Made by a program: the position numbers and the translations under genes. The notes beneath the pieces were generated by a model, which worked only from the letters and a program-made list of their open reading frames with translations, ran no database searches and was not told the DNA's origin. From contig NZ_SOCE01000001.1 of assembly GCF_004365175.1 (NCBI RefSeq), forward strand, positions 359,154 through 423,153: a stretch of DNA of 64,000 nucleotides, in the 5' to 3' direction. This stretch comes from Kribbella voronezhensis (GTDB lineage: Bacteria; Actinomycetota; Actinomycetes; Propionibacteriales; Kribbellaceae). Of this stretch, positions 25,804-34,671 are shown piece after piece; the stretch's first letter is position 1, and each line of letters opens with the position of its first letter.

Positions 25804-26918
25804 GCCTGCCCGTCGTTGTCCGGGCGGTTCCAGCCGCCCTGTTGTCCACCCTGTTGCGGTGGCTGTCCCCAGCCACCTTGCTGCGGCGCCGGTCCCTGCT
25901 GAGGCGGTCCCTGCTGAGGCGCCGGCCCTTGCGGCGGCCGTCCCTGTGGGGGCTGCCCCTGCGGCGGCTGGCCCTGTGGTCCAGGCTGCCCCCAGCCACC
26001 CGGCCCCTGCTGCGGCGGCCCACCCCATTGCCCTGGCTGCTGCGGTCCAGGGTACTGCCCTGGTTGCGGCTGACCCGGGTACTGCGGCTGCCCCTGCGGC
26101 CCAGGGCCGCCCGGCTGCCCGTACTGCGGTCCGCCCGGCTGCTGCCCGTACTGCGGGCCGCCCGGACCCGGCTGCCCATACGGACCACCTTGACCCGGCT
26201 GGCCGCCGTACTGGGGTCCCCACTGGCCCGGTTGCGGCTGTCCGGGGTACTGCCCGTACTGGCCCGGGTACTGCTGTTGTGCGGCGGCCTTGCGACTCCG
26301 CAGTACGAAGAACGCCACAGCGCCCGCAGCGGCGAGCAGCAGCACGATGATGAGGATGAGAGCCCACAGCGGGAAGCTGCTGCCCGACTCCGACGTCAGG
26401 TCGACATTGCCGAGCTTGTCCAGGCTGTCGTAGGTCGCCGTACGGCCGTCGACCTTGGCGCCGTCGTCGTGGGCGGTGATCTTGCCCGGCATGGTGATCT
26501 TGAAGTTGATCACCGGGTTGGAACCGGTCGAGGTCTTGCCCAGATCCAGCCCCTTGATCGTGACGTGGAACGTGTCGCCGTCCTTGCTGAAACCCACCCC
26601 GTCGCCGGTCGACGAGCCCATCTTGCTGAACGGCACGTCCTCGAGCTTGCAGTCGGACCCGATGTACTTGTCGTCGTCGAACGCCTTGCAGGTGACGCCG
26701 TCGGTGGTGGTCTGTTTGATCCCGCGTTCCATCTGGTCCCGGACCTTGTCGAGCGACTGGCCGCTGGCCTCCATCAGCTGCTTGTCGACGCCGATCTTCA
26801 TCGAGCCGGAGACGGTCTGGTCCGAATTCACCTTGAGGTCGCCATCGATCTTCACGCAGCCGGTCAAGGCGACCAGGCAGGCGACGATGACGAGCGCAGC
26901 GCGCACGCGGTTCTTCAT
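25800..26918 (-). CDS. LppM-domain lipoprotein with Pro/Gly/Gln-rich cytosolic tail
   Basis: 372 residues. Signal with lipobox LTGC (Cys 21), then an LppM-like domain (CVKIDGDLKVNSDQTVSGSM, about 21-180), a transmembrane helix (LWALILIIVLLLAAAGAVAF, about 185-208) and a 160-residue tail of QYPGQ, PQYGQ and PPQGQ repeats. The lipid anchor plus a second membrane span gives an unusual two-point attachment with the tail in the cytosol. In mycobacteria LppM affects phagosome interactions; that role is not transferable here. I use the ATG at 26918 because the signal starts there. Confidence 0.8.
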   Translation of the reverse strand: MKNRVRAALVIVACLVALTGCVKIDGDLKVNSDQTVSGSMKIGVDKQLMEASGQSLDKVRDQMERGIKQTTTDGVTCKAFDDDKYIGSDCKLEDVPFSKMGSSTGDGVGFSKDGDTFHVTIKGLDLGKTSTGSNPVINFKITMPGKITAHDDGAKVDGRTATYDSLDKLGNVDLTSESGSSFPLWALILIIVLLLAAAGAVAFFVLRSRKAAAQQQYPGQYGQYPGQPQPGQWGPQYGGQPGQGGPYGQPGPGGPQYGQQPGGPQYGQPGGPGPQGQPQYPGQPQPGQYPGPQQPGQWGGPPQQGPGGWGQPGPQGQPPQGQPPQGRPPQGPAPQQGPPQQGPAPQQGGWGQPPQQGGQQGGWNRPDNDGQA

Positions 26919-27006
26919 GCGCCCGATCATTCCAGAAGCGGGGGACATTTCCGCCTCGGGTGCCAACCGCGAAAAACTGTCGGCGGCACCCGGCAAGATG
27001 GGTGAC

Positions 27007-30000
27007 GTGCAGAGATCCACCGCGTTCAGCCGCTTCTCGCCCGCGACCCGGGCGTGGTTCGGCGACGTCTTCGAAGCGGCCACCCCGGCCCAGCTCGAGG
27101 CGTGGGACGCCATCACCGCGGGCCGGGACGCACTGGTCGTAGCTCCGACCGGCTCCGGCAAGACGCTGGCCGCCTTCCTCTGGGCGCTCGACCGGCTGGC
27201 CACCGTGCCGCCGCCCGAGGACCCCAAACTGCGTTGCCGGGTGCTGTACGTGTCGCCGCTGAAGGCGCTCGCGGTCGACGTCGAGCGCAACCTGCGAGCT
27301 CCGCTGATCGGCATCCGCGAGACCGCCCGGCGGCTCGGTGAAACCCCGCGGGACGTCGAGGTCGCGGTCCGGTCCGGCGACACCCCGGCCAACGAGCGGC
27401 GCAAGTTCGCGACCAAACCGTCCGACATCCTGATCACCACCCCCGAGTCCCTGTTCCTGCTGCTCACCTCGCAGGCGCGCGAGTCGCTGCGCGGAGTCGA
27501 GACGGTCATCGTCGACGAGGTCCATGCCGTCGCGGGCACCAAGCGCGGCGCGCACCTCGCCCTCACCCTGGAGCGGCTCGACACGCTGCTGCCGAAGCCC
27601 GCCCAGCGGATCGGGTTGTCCGCGACCGTGCGCCCGGTCGAGGAGGTGGCCCGGTTCCTCGGTGGCGAGCGCCCTGTGACGGTGGTGCAGCCCGAGTTCA
27701 CCAAGCAGTGGGATCTGAGCGTCGTCGTTCCGGTCGAGGACATGGCCGAGCTGGCCAACACCGAGATCGAGACCTCGGGCAGCGCAGCCGGGCCGCCGCG
27801 GCACGCGTCGATCTGGCCGCATGTCGAGGAGCACGTGTTCGACCTGATCTCGGCGCACAGCTCCACCATCGTCTTCTCGAACTCGCGCCGCCTCGCGGAA
27901 CGGCTGACCGCCAGGCTGAACGAGATCGCCGCCGAGCGCGCCGAGCTGGAGCTGCCGGAAACGGGTTCGCCGGCTCAGCTGATGGCGCAATCGGGCGCCT
28001 CACTGGCCGCGCCGCCGCTGATCGCCCGGGCCCATCACGGATCGGTGAGCAAGGAGCAGCGTGCCCTGATCGAGGCCGATCTGAAGTCGGGCCGGCTGCC
28101 TTGTGTCGTCGCGACCAGCAGTCTGGAGCTCGGCATCGACATGGGCGCGGTCGATCTGGTCATCCAGGTCGAGGCGCCGCCGTCGGTCGCGAGCGGTCTG
28201 CAGCGGGTCGGCCGGGCCGGACACCAGGTCGGCGCTGTTTCGCGCGGAGTGCTCTTCCCGAAGTTCCGCGGTGACCTGGTCGACACGGCCGTGGTGGTCC
28301 AGCGTATGCGCGATGGGATGATCGAGAGTCTGCACATCCCGGCCAATCCGCTCGACGTGCTCGCCCAGCAGATCGTCTCGATCGTTGCCCTCGACACCAT
28401 CGACGTCGAGGAGCTCTACAACCTGGTACGCCGGTGCGCCGCGTTCGCGACGCTGCCGCGTTCGGCGTACGACGGTGTGCTCGACATGCTCTCCGGGCGC
28501 TACCCCTCAGACGAGTTCGCCGAGCTGCGGCCGCGGATCGTCTTCGACCGGGTCAGTGGCGAGATCTCCGGGCGGCCGGGGGCTCAACGGCTCGCGGTCA
28601 CCAGTGGCGGCACGATCCCGGACCGCGGCCTGTTCGGTGTCTTCCTGGTCGGCGAGTCCACGAACCACCGGGTCGGCGAGCTGGACGAGGAGATGGTCTA
28701 CGAGTCGCGGGTCGGCGACGTGTTCACGCTCGGCGCCTCGAGTTGGCGGATCGAGGACATCACCCACGACCGCGTGCTGGTCTCCCCCGCCCCTGGTCAA
28801 CCCGGGCGGCTCCCGTTCTGGAAGGGCGACGCCGTGGGCCGCCCGGCCGAGCTGGGCGCGGCGACCGGAGCGTTCGTGCGGACGATGGCCGCACTGCCGG
28901 CGACGAAGGCAGTCAAACGCGCGCGCGACGCCGGGCTGGACGAGTTCGCGGCCAACAATCTGGTCGCGTATCTGGCCGAGCAGAAGCAGGCCACCAGCCG
29001 GGTCCCCGACGACATCACGATCGTGGTCGAGCGGTTCCGCGACGAGCTGGGCGACTGGCGGGTCTGCATTCATTCGCCGTACGGCGGCCAGGTGCACGGG
29101 CCGTGGGCGCTGGCGATCGCGGCCCGCCTCCGCGAGCGCTACGGCATGGACGCGCAGTCGGTCTCCGGCGACGACGGAATCGTGCTCCGGCTCCCGGAGA
29201 CGGACGAGGCGCCACCCGGTGCCGAGTTGGTGCTGTTCGATCCGGCGGAGATCGAGGACATCATCACGACCGAGGTCGGCGGTTCGGCCTTGTTCGCGGC
29301 ACGGTTCCGCGAGTGCGCCGCGCGTGCGCTCTTGCTGCCGAGGCGAAACCCGGGCAAGCGGTCGCCGCTGTGGCAACAACGGCAGCGTTCGGCGCAATTG
29401 TTGAGTGTGGCAAGCAAATACGGCTCGTTCCCGATCGTGCTGGAGACCCTGCGCGAGGTGCTGCAGGACGTTTACGACATCGATGCTCTGAAGGACCTGC
29501 TGACCGGGATCGGCGAGCGCCGCGTCTCCGTGGTCGAGGTGGAGACGGCCGAAGCCTCGCCGTTCGCGAAGTCGTTGCTGTTCGGCTACGTGGGCGCGTT
29601 CATGTACGAGGGCGACACTCCCCTGGCCGAGAAGCGTGCCGCCGCGCTGTCTCTCGACCAAGGACTGCTCGCTGAGTTGCTGGGCAGGACCGAGCTCCGC
29701 GAACTGCTCGACGCAGAAGTCGTGCTGCGCACCGAGGCCGAGCTGCAGAGGCTGGCCGAGGACCGCCGCGCCCGTGATGCCGAAGGGCTGTTCGACGTAC
29801 TGCGGATGGTTGGGCCACTGTCGATCTCCGAGGCCGCGCAGCGTTGTGTCGAGGGGGCCGACGCAGAGACCTGGTTGACGGAGTTGGCGGCCGCTCGCCG
29901 GGTCGTCAGAGTGCGGATCGCCGGCGAGCATCGGTGGGCCGTGGTCGAAGATGTCGCGCGCCTGCGCGACGCACTGGGCGTGCCCCTGCCACCTGGAGTG

Positions 30001-31596
30001 GCCGAAGCTCACGCCGAGCCGGTGGCCGATCCGCTCGGCGATCTCGTCTCGCGTTATGCCCGGACACACGGACCGTTCCGGGCCGTCGATCTCGCCACGC
30101 ATCTCGGCACCGGTGTCGCAGTCGTGACGGACACCCTTCGCAGGTTGAGTGCTGCCGGCCGCGTGGTCGAGGGCGAGTTCCTCCCCGGTGGCATCGCGAT
30201 GGAGTGGTGCGACAGCGAGGTGCTGCGACTACTGCGGCGCCGGTCGCTCGCCGCGCTGCGCAAGGAGGTCGAGCCGGTCGATCCTGCGGTGCTCGCCCGC
30301 TTCCTGCCCGCGTGGCAAGGCATCACGAGCAGCCGCGGACGCGGGTACGACGTACTGCTGGCCGCGGTCGAGCAGCTCGCGGGATGCGCCGTGCCGGCCT
30401 CGGCGCTCGAATCGATCGTGTTGCCGTCGCGCGTCCCGGGGTACCAACCCTCCATGTTGGATGAGCTGACCGCGACCGGTGAGGTGGTGTGGGCCGGTTC
30501 GGGGTCGCTGCCGGGCACCGACGGCTGGGTTTCCTTGCATCTCGCGGACAACTGCGACCTGACCTTGCCCGATCCGGATCCGACATTCGAATTGGGTGAG
30601 ACCCACCAAGCGGTGCTCGATGCTCTCGCCGGCGGTGGCGCGTTCTTCTTCCGGCAGCTCAGCGACGTCGTCGGCTCAACCGCAGGTGTCGTCGACGACG
30701 AGACGCTGGTGGGCGTGCTGTGGGATCTCGTCTGGGCAGGCCAACTCACCAACGACACGCTGGCACCGGTCCGCGCCCTCGTCGGAGCAGGCCGAGGCAG
30801 CCACCGAACACGCCGTACTACGCCTCGCGCCCGCCCCGGTCGGGCGCTGCGACCGGGGCGACCGGCAATGCCGTCACGCAGCGGTCCCCCGACTGCGGGC
30901 GGCCGGTGGTCGCTACTGCCCGAGCGCAATCCTGACGCGACCCGGCGGGCGCATGCGGCAGCCGAGACACTGCTCGACCGGTACGGGATCGTCACCCGGG
31001 GCTCGGTGATCACCGAGCGCACGCCAGGTGGTTTTGCAGCGGTGTACAAGGTGCTGAGCGCCTTCGAGGAGTCGGGCCGCTGTCGACGCGGGTACTTCGT
31101 GGCTGGCCTCGGGGCTGCCCAGTTCGCTCTCCCTGGCGCGGTCGACCGGCTGCGGGCGATGGCTGAGCTGCCTGGAACTGCTGGCTCACCACCCCCTCGT
31201 GGTGCTGCGAATCGCCCCGGCAAGGAGGAGGTCGCCGCGCGAGCCGTAGTACTGGCTGCTTCGGATCCGGCGAACCCCTACGGCGCGGCGTTGCCGTGGC
31301 CGGAGCGGGACGGGCATCGGCCAGGACGAAAAGCCGGGGCACTCGTGATGCTCGTGGACGGGCGGCTGATCGTCTACGTGGAGCGTGGTGGACGGACAGT
31401 GCTGAGCTTCACCGAGGATCCCGAGTTGCTGCAGCCTGCGGTCGATGCCTTGGCACTCGCGATCAGGGACGGGCATTTGGGCAAGCTCAGTGTCGAGACG
31501 GCAGACGGTGAGCAGGTCAGGCATACGGCGTTCGGCGATGCGCTGGCGAAGGCCGGCTTCCACGCGACGCCGCGGGGCCTGCGGCTGCGGGCGTGA
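27007..31596 (+). CDS. lhr: large ATP-dependent helicase Lhr
   Basis: 1529 residues, normal for Lhr. VVAPTGSGKTLAAFLWALDR is Walker A, VIVDEVHAVAGTKRGAHL the DEVH box, IGLSATV motif III, VATSSLELGIDMGAVDLVIQ and QRVGRAGHQVG motifs V and VI. The long C-terminal part holds winged-helix and Lhr-specific domains. Lhr is a 3'-5' translocase linked to DNA repair. Next gene nei2 starts 3 bases after the stop, matching the mycobacterial lhr-nei pair. The GTG at 27007 is my choice because a CAAGAT -10 ends 7 bases before it; ATG at 26998 is possible. Confidence 0.95.
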   Translation: MQRSTAFSRFSPATRAWFGDVFEAATPAQLEAWDAITAGRDALVVAPTGSGKTLAAFLWALDRLATVPPPEDPKLRCRVLYVSPLKALAVDVERNLRAPLIGIRETARRLGETPRDVEVAVRSGDTPANERRKFATKPSDILITTPESLFLLLTSQARESLRGVETVIVDEVHAVAGTKRGAHLALTLERLDTLLPKPAQRIGLSATVRPVEEVARFLGGERPVTVVQPEFTKQWDLSVVVPVEDMAELANTEIETSGSAAGPPRHASIWPHVEEHVFDLISAHSSTIVFSNSRRLAERLTARLNEIAAERAELELPETGSPAQLMAQSGASLAAPPLIARAHHGSVSKEQRALIEADLKSGRLPCVVATSSLELGIDMGAVDLVIQVEAPPSVASGLQRVGRAGHQVGAVSRGVLFPKFRGDLVDTAVVVQRMRDGMIESLHIPANPLDVLAQQIVSIVALDTIDVEELYNLVRRCAAFATLPRSAYDGVLDMLSGRYPSDEFAELRPRIVFDRVSGEISGRPGAQRLAVTSGGTIPDRGLFGVFLVGESTNHRVGELDEEMVYESRVGDVFTLGASSWRIEDITHDRVLVSPAPGQPGRLPFWKGDAVGRPAELGAATGAFVRTMAALPATKAVKRARDAGLDEFAANNLVAYLAEQKQATSRVPDDITIVVERFRDELGDWRVCIHSPYGGQVHGPWALAIAARLRERYGMDAQSVSGDDGIVLRLPETDEAPPGAELVLFDPAEIEDIITTEVGGSALFAARFRECAARALLLPRRNPGKRSPLWQQRQRSAQLLSVASKYGSFPIVLETLREVLQDVYDIDALKDLLTGIGERRVSVVEVETAEASPFAKSLLFGYVGAFMYEGDTPLAEKRAAALSLDQGLLAELLGRTELRELLDAEVVLRTEAELQRLAEDRRARDAEGLFDVLRMVGPLSISEAAQRCVEGADAETWLTELAAARRVVRVRIAGEHRWAVVEDVARLRDALGVPLPPGVAEAHAEPVADPLGDLVSRYARTHGPFRAVDLATHLGTGVAVVTDTLRRLSAAGRVVEGEFLPGGIAMEWCDSEVLRLLRRRSLAALRKEVEPVDPAVLARFLPAWQGITSSRGRGYDVLLAAVEQLAGCAVPASALESIVLPSRVPGYQPSMLDELTATGEVVWAGSGSLPGTDGWVSLHLADNCDLTLPDPDPTFELGETHQAVLDALAGGGAFFFRQLSDVVGSTAGVVDDETLVGVLWDLVWAGQLTNDTLAPVRALVGAGRGSHRTRRTTPRARPGRALRPGRPAMPSRSGPPTAGGRWSLLPERNPDATRRAHAAAETLLDRYGIVTRGSVITERTPGGFAAVYKVLSAFEESGRCRRGYFVAGLGAAQFALPGAVDRLRAMAELPGTAGSPPPRGAANRPGKEEVAARAVVLAASDPANPYGAALPWPERDGHRPGRKAGALVMLVDGRLIVYVERGGRTVLSFTEDPELLQPAVDALALAIRDGHLGKLSVETADGEQVRHTAFGDALAKAGFHATPRGLRLRA

Positions 31597-31599
31597 GCC

Positions 31600-32385
31600 A
31601 TGCCTGAGGGAGACACCGTCTGGCGAGCGACGAAGCGGATGGACCAGGCGCTGGCCGGACATGAGCTGATGCGGACGGACTTTCGCGTGCCCACCTTGGC
31701 CACGACGGACCTCAGCGGCCGGACGGTGCTCGAAGTTGTTGCTCGCGGCAAGCACCTGCTGATGCGGCTGTCCGGTGGGCTGACGATCCATACCCATTTC
31801 CGGATGGAGGGCAGCTGGCATCTGTATCGGCCGGGCGAGCGCTGGAAGGGCGGCCCGGACCATCAGGTGAGAGCCGTGCTCGAGACCGCGAACTGGGTGG
31901 CCGTCGGCTACCGGCTGCCGGTGCTCGAAGTTCTTGCCACCGACGCCGAGAACGAGGTGGTCGGGCATCTCGGGCCGGACCTGCTCTCGCCCGGGTTCGA
32001 CCGGGCGACCGCCATCGCGAATCTGGCGGCCGATCCGTCACGGACCATCAGCGAAGCGCTGCTGGACCAGCGCAACCTGGCCGGCATCGGGAACTTCTAC
32101 CGCGTCGAGGTCTGCTTTCTGCTCGGTCTGCATCCCTGGCGACCGGTCTCGTCGGTCGACCTCGGGGCGGCGGTCGATCTGAGCCGACGGCTGATGAAGG
32201 CCAACTTGCGCAACGGCACCCAGGTCAGCACGGGAGTGGATCGCCCAGGTCAGCGCAGTTGGGTGTTCGAGCGGGCCGGGAAACCGTGCCGGCGGTGCGC
32301 CACGACGATTCTGACGGCCCCGATCGGCGAGCCACCGCGCGACCGGGTCAGCTTCTGGTGCCCGAACTGCCAGCCCGCTCTCTGA
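31600..32385 (+). CDS. nei2: Fpg/Nei-family DNA glycosylase (Nei2-like)
   Basis: 261 residues. It begins MPEGDTVW: Pro2 is the Schiff-base nucleophile and Glu3 the catalytic acid of the Fpg/Nei family. The helix-two-turn-helix region contains LLDQRNLAGIGNFYRVEVCF, and a C-terminal zinc finger has C-x2-C (CRRC) and C-x2-C (CPNC). It removes oxidised bases and cuts the strand. Placed right after lhr, so the helicase and glycosylase likely act in one repair pathway. Confidence 0.92.
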   Translation: MPEGDTVWRATKRMDQALAGHELMRTDFRVPTLATTDLSGRTVLEVVARGKHLLMRLSGGLTIHTHFRMEGSWHLYRPGERWKGGPDHQVRAVLETANWVAVGYRLPVLEVLATDAENEVVGHLGPDLLSPGFDRATAIANLAADPSRTISEALLDQRNLAGIGNFYRVEVCFLLGLHPWRPVSSVDLGAAVDLSRRLMKANLRNGTQVSTGVDRPGQRSWVFERAGKPCRRCATTILTAPIGEPPRDRVSFWCPNCQPAL

Positions 32386-32439
32386 GCCCTGTGGACAACC
32401 CGCCGCACCCCTTCGAATCCGGATACCTTCTCTGACACA

Positions 32440-32455
32440 TCGAACAATTGTTCGA
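32440..32455. promoter_or_regulatory. perfect LexA (SOS) box upstream of the DUF4262 gene
   Basis: TCGAACAATTGTTCGA is an exact 16-bp palindrome equal to the actinobacterial SOS consensus, ending 18 bases before the ATG at 32474. It is a better match than the box of recA in this window. Confidence 0.88.
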
Positions 32456-32473
32456 GTCCGAGAGGAGAAGATC

Positions 32474-32926
32474 ATGTGCTTCAAGTGCGACGGAATGACC
32501 GATGACCAGTACGCGCGGCTGGTCGAGCAGAACATCAACGCCCACGGGTGGACCGTGCAGCATGTGGAAGCCGACGGCAATCGCAACCCGTCCTTCGCCT
32601 ACACGCTCGGCCTGAGCCTGCGGGGGCATCCGGAGCTGATCACCTTCGGTTGCCATCCCTACCCCGCCTACAGAGCCCTGGAGCCGCTGGCGCTGGCGGT
32701 GCTGGCCGGACGCCGCTTCGACGAGGGCCACGACCTCAGCGACCTGTACGCCGGTCGCCCAGAGCTTCTCCGAGTTCCGGACTCGACGACCCATCTCTTC
32801 CTGGCCAACGACCTGTTCCGCAGGCCGGGGCAGCCGCCGATCCCCGCGCTCCAACTGGTTTGGCCGACACGACTACAGCCGATGGCCGAACTCCTCGACT
32901 TACCGAGCCACGACGGAGATGTCTGA
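32474..32926 (+). CDS. DUF4262 protein, predicted LexA-regulated
   Basis: 150 residues. INAHGWTVQHVEADGNRNPS, FAYTLGLSLRGHPELITFG match DUF4262 (a family with no known function, often with a lone N-terminal C-x2-C, here CFKC). A GGAGAAG site precedes the ATG, and a perfect LexA box lies directly upstream, so I infer induction by DNA damage. It follows lhr-nei2, which fits a repair neighbourhood. Confidence 0.85.
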   Translation: MCFKCDGMTDDQYARLVEQNINAHGWTVQHVEADGNRNPSFAYTLGLSLRGHPELITFGCHPYPAYRALEPLALAVLAGRRFDEGHDLSDLYAGRPELLRVPDSTTHLFLANDLFRRPGQPPIPALQLVWPTRLQPMAELLDLPSHDGDV

Positions 32927-33017
32927 TGAGCCCGTCGCTAGCGCGATGTCGGGTGGGGCCGTCGCTGACGCTCAGGGGCAGCGGATCGGCGGGCAATCGC
33001 CGGATACCGGAAGCGGC

Positions 33018-33120
33018 GCCTAGGCAACCAACAGAGCGGCGGCGGTCGGGCGGCGCTTGGCGACCAACAGGGCGGCCATCAGGCCGCAGAGACAACCAAC
33101 AGGGCCGGTGGTCAGGCCGC
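33018..33120 (-). repeat. three tandem units (33, 33, 37 bp) starting at the clgR stop
   Basis: On the minus strand units begin GCGGCCTGA, GCGGCCTGA and GCCGCCCGA and share CTGTTGGTNG. The first unit encodes Ala-Ala-stop of clgR. Confidence 0.8.
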
Positions 33121-33393
33121 CGAGGCGACGACCGCGGGCTCGTGGGCCAGCACCAGTGCTTCTTCGCGGGCCAGGTCTTCGCTCACTTCGGCGAAGATCG
33201 TCGACAGCGGCACATCCAGCGCCGTGCAGATTGCCGCGAGCAACTCACTCGAGGCTTCCTTCTGCCCGCGCTCGACCTCGGACAGATACCCGAGACTGAC
33301 TCGGGCATCGGCAGACACCTCGCGCAGTGTGCGCCCTTGGCGCAGCCGCTTGCGCCGCAGGACGTCGCCCAGGAGGCCACGAACCAGCACCAT
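33112..33393 (-). CDS. clgR: ClgR-type XRE transcription activator
   Basis: 93 residues from the ATG at 33393, preceded by [45 protein letters not shown] is the ClgR helix-turn-helix, which activates clp protease and chaperone genes in actinobacteria. C-terminal residues end in VVASAA; ClgR itself is often degraded by ClpP through such an Ala-Ala tail. Gene order with pncC and pgsA matches mycobacteria and streptomycetes. Confidence 0.92.
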   Translation of the reverse strand: MVLVRGLLGDVLRRKRLRQGRTLREVSADARVSLGYLSEVERGQKEASSELLAAICTALDVPLSTIFAEVSEDLAREEALVLAHEPAVVASAA

Positions 33394-33556
33394 GAGGTTT
33401 CTCCCTTCCGCCTGTCGGACCGAATCTACTCGCACGGTAGCTCGGCCGTGAGGACCAACGGTACCCGTTGCCGGGTCACTACTCCTCGCAATGTCCAGCT
33501 TCGGTGCGCCGTGCCAGTCTGCCCTACCTGTTCCCATGCTGGTCCCAACACTCCGA

Positions 33557-34051
33557 TCAGCCTGGTTCTTCCGCGACGAGCTCGACCGCCAGCTCGAAGA
33601 CTCCCTGCACACTGCCCCTTCGGACAGCTTCCCGGTCACCGCTCAACGACAACCGCCGAACCCGTACGCCGGCTGGGCCGGCCACGCCGACGTACACGGT
33701 TCCCGGCTCGACCCCAGCCTGTGGATCGGGTCCGGCCACACCGGTGGTCGCCAGCCCGTAGGTGGCCCCAAGCCGCTCCCGTACGCCGGAGGCGAGGGCC
33801 GCGGCCGTGTCCGGATGGACCGGGCCGACATCGGCCAGCAGGTCCGCGGGGACGCCGGCGAGCGTCGCCTTCAGATCGGTCGCGTAGACGATCACGCCAC
33901 CTCGGTAGATCGCCGAGATCCCGGGCACTTCGGTCAGCACCGCACCGACCATGCCGCCGGTCAGCGACTCGGCAGTGGCCAGCGTGGCGCCGCGCTCTCG
34001 CACGAGGTCGATCAGCTTGTGCATGGCGGCCTGCAACTCGTCGCGCGTCAT
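33557..34051 (-). CDS. pncC: CinA C-terminal domain protein (nicotinamide-nucleotide amidase)
   Basis: 164 residues; only the CinA C-terminal domain, without the N-terminal MoCF part. [20 protein letters not shown] holds the catalytic serine region and [20 protein letters not shown] the second motif. It would deamidate NMN to nicotinate mononucleotide in pyridine nucleotide salvage. ATG overlaps the pgsA stop. Confidence 0.9.
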   Translation of the reverse strand: MTRDELQAAMHKLIDLVRERGATLATAESLTGGMVGAVLTEVPGISAIYRGGVIVYATDLKATLAGVPADLLADVGPVHPDTAAALASGVRERLGATYGLATTGVAGPDPQAGVEPGTVYVGVAGPAGVRVRRLSLSGDREAVRRGSVQGVFELAVELVAEEPG

Positions 34052-34671
34052 GGCAATGGCCTCTCGGCCGCCGCGCGGAGGCGGAGTGCTCGGCCGACAT
34101 AGTCCAGACCCGTGACGAGCGTGACGATCACGGCCGCGCCCATGAAGACGACGGCGGTCCAGTGCAGGACAGCAACGGACTGCCAGGGAAGGAGGTAGAG
34201 ACCCAGTGCGAACGCCTGCAGGACGGTCTTCAGCTTGCCGCCACGGCTGGCCGGCATCACGCCGTGCCGGATCACCCAGAAGCGGAGCGCGGTCACGCCC
34301 CATTCGCGCACCATCACGAGAATGGTCACCCACCAAGGCAGGTCGCCCAGAATGGACAACCCGATGAACGCGGCCCCGGTCAGCGCCTTGTCGGCGATCG
34401 GGTCGGCGATCTTGCCGAAGTTGGTGACCAGGTTCCAGCGCCGGGCGATGTCACCGTCGAACCGGTCGGTGACGATGGCCACCACGAAGGCCGCCGTCGC
34501 GAGCAGCCGGGCACCTTCGGCGTCGCCACCGTCGCGGAGCAGCAGCCAGACGAACAACGGCACGAGCACGAGCCGCAGCACGGTCAGCGCGTTGGCCACG
34601 TTCCAGGCACTCGGCGCGCTGAGCGGGCCGGCTGCCGCGCGCGGCACCGGGTTCGTCGGCGGGATCGTCAC
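34048..34671 (-). CDS. pgsA: CDP-diacylglycerol-glycerol-3-phosphate 3-phosphatidyltransferase
   Basis: 207 residues, about six membrane helices. The CDP-alcohol phosphotransferase motif D-x2-DG-x2-AR-x8-G-x3-D-x3-D is present from [10 protein letters not shown] to [11 protein letters not shown]. It makes phosphatidylglycerophosphate for anionic membrane lipids. GTG start overlaps the rimO stop; pncC overlaps its end, so rimO-pgsA-pncC is one translation-coupled unit. Confidence 0.92.
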   Translation of the reverse strand: MTIPPTNPVPRAAAGPLSAPSAWNVANALTVLRLVLVPLFVWLLLRDGGDAEGARLLATAAFVVAIVTDRFDGDIARRWNLVTNFGKIADPIADKALTGAAFIGLSILGDLPWWVTILVMVREWGVTALRFWVIRHGVMPASRGGKLKTVLQAFALGLYLLPWQSVAVLHWTAVVFMGAAVIVTLVTGLDYVGRALRLRAAAERPLP

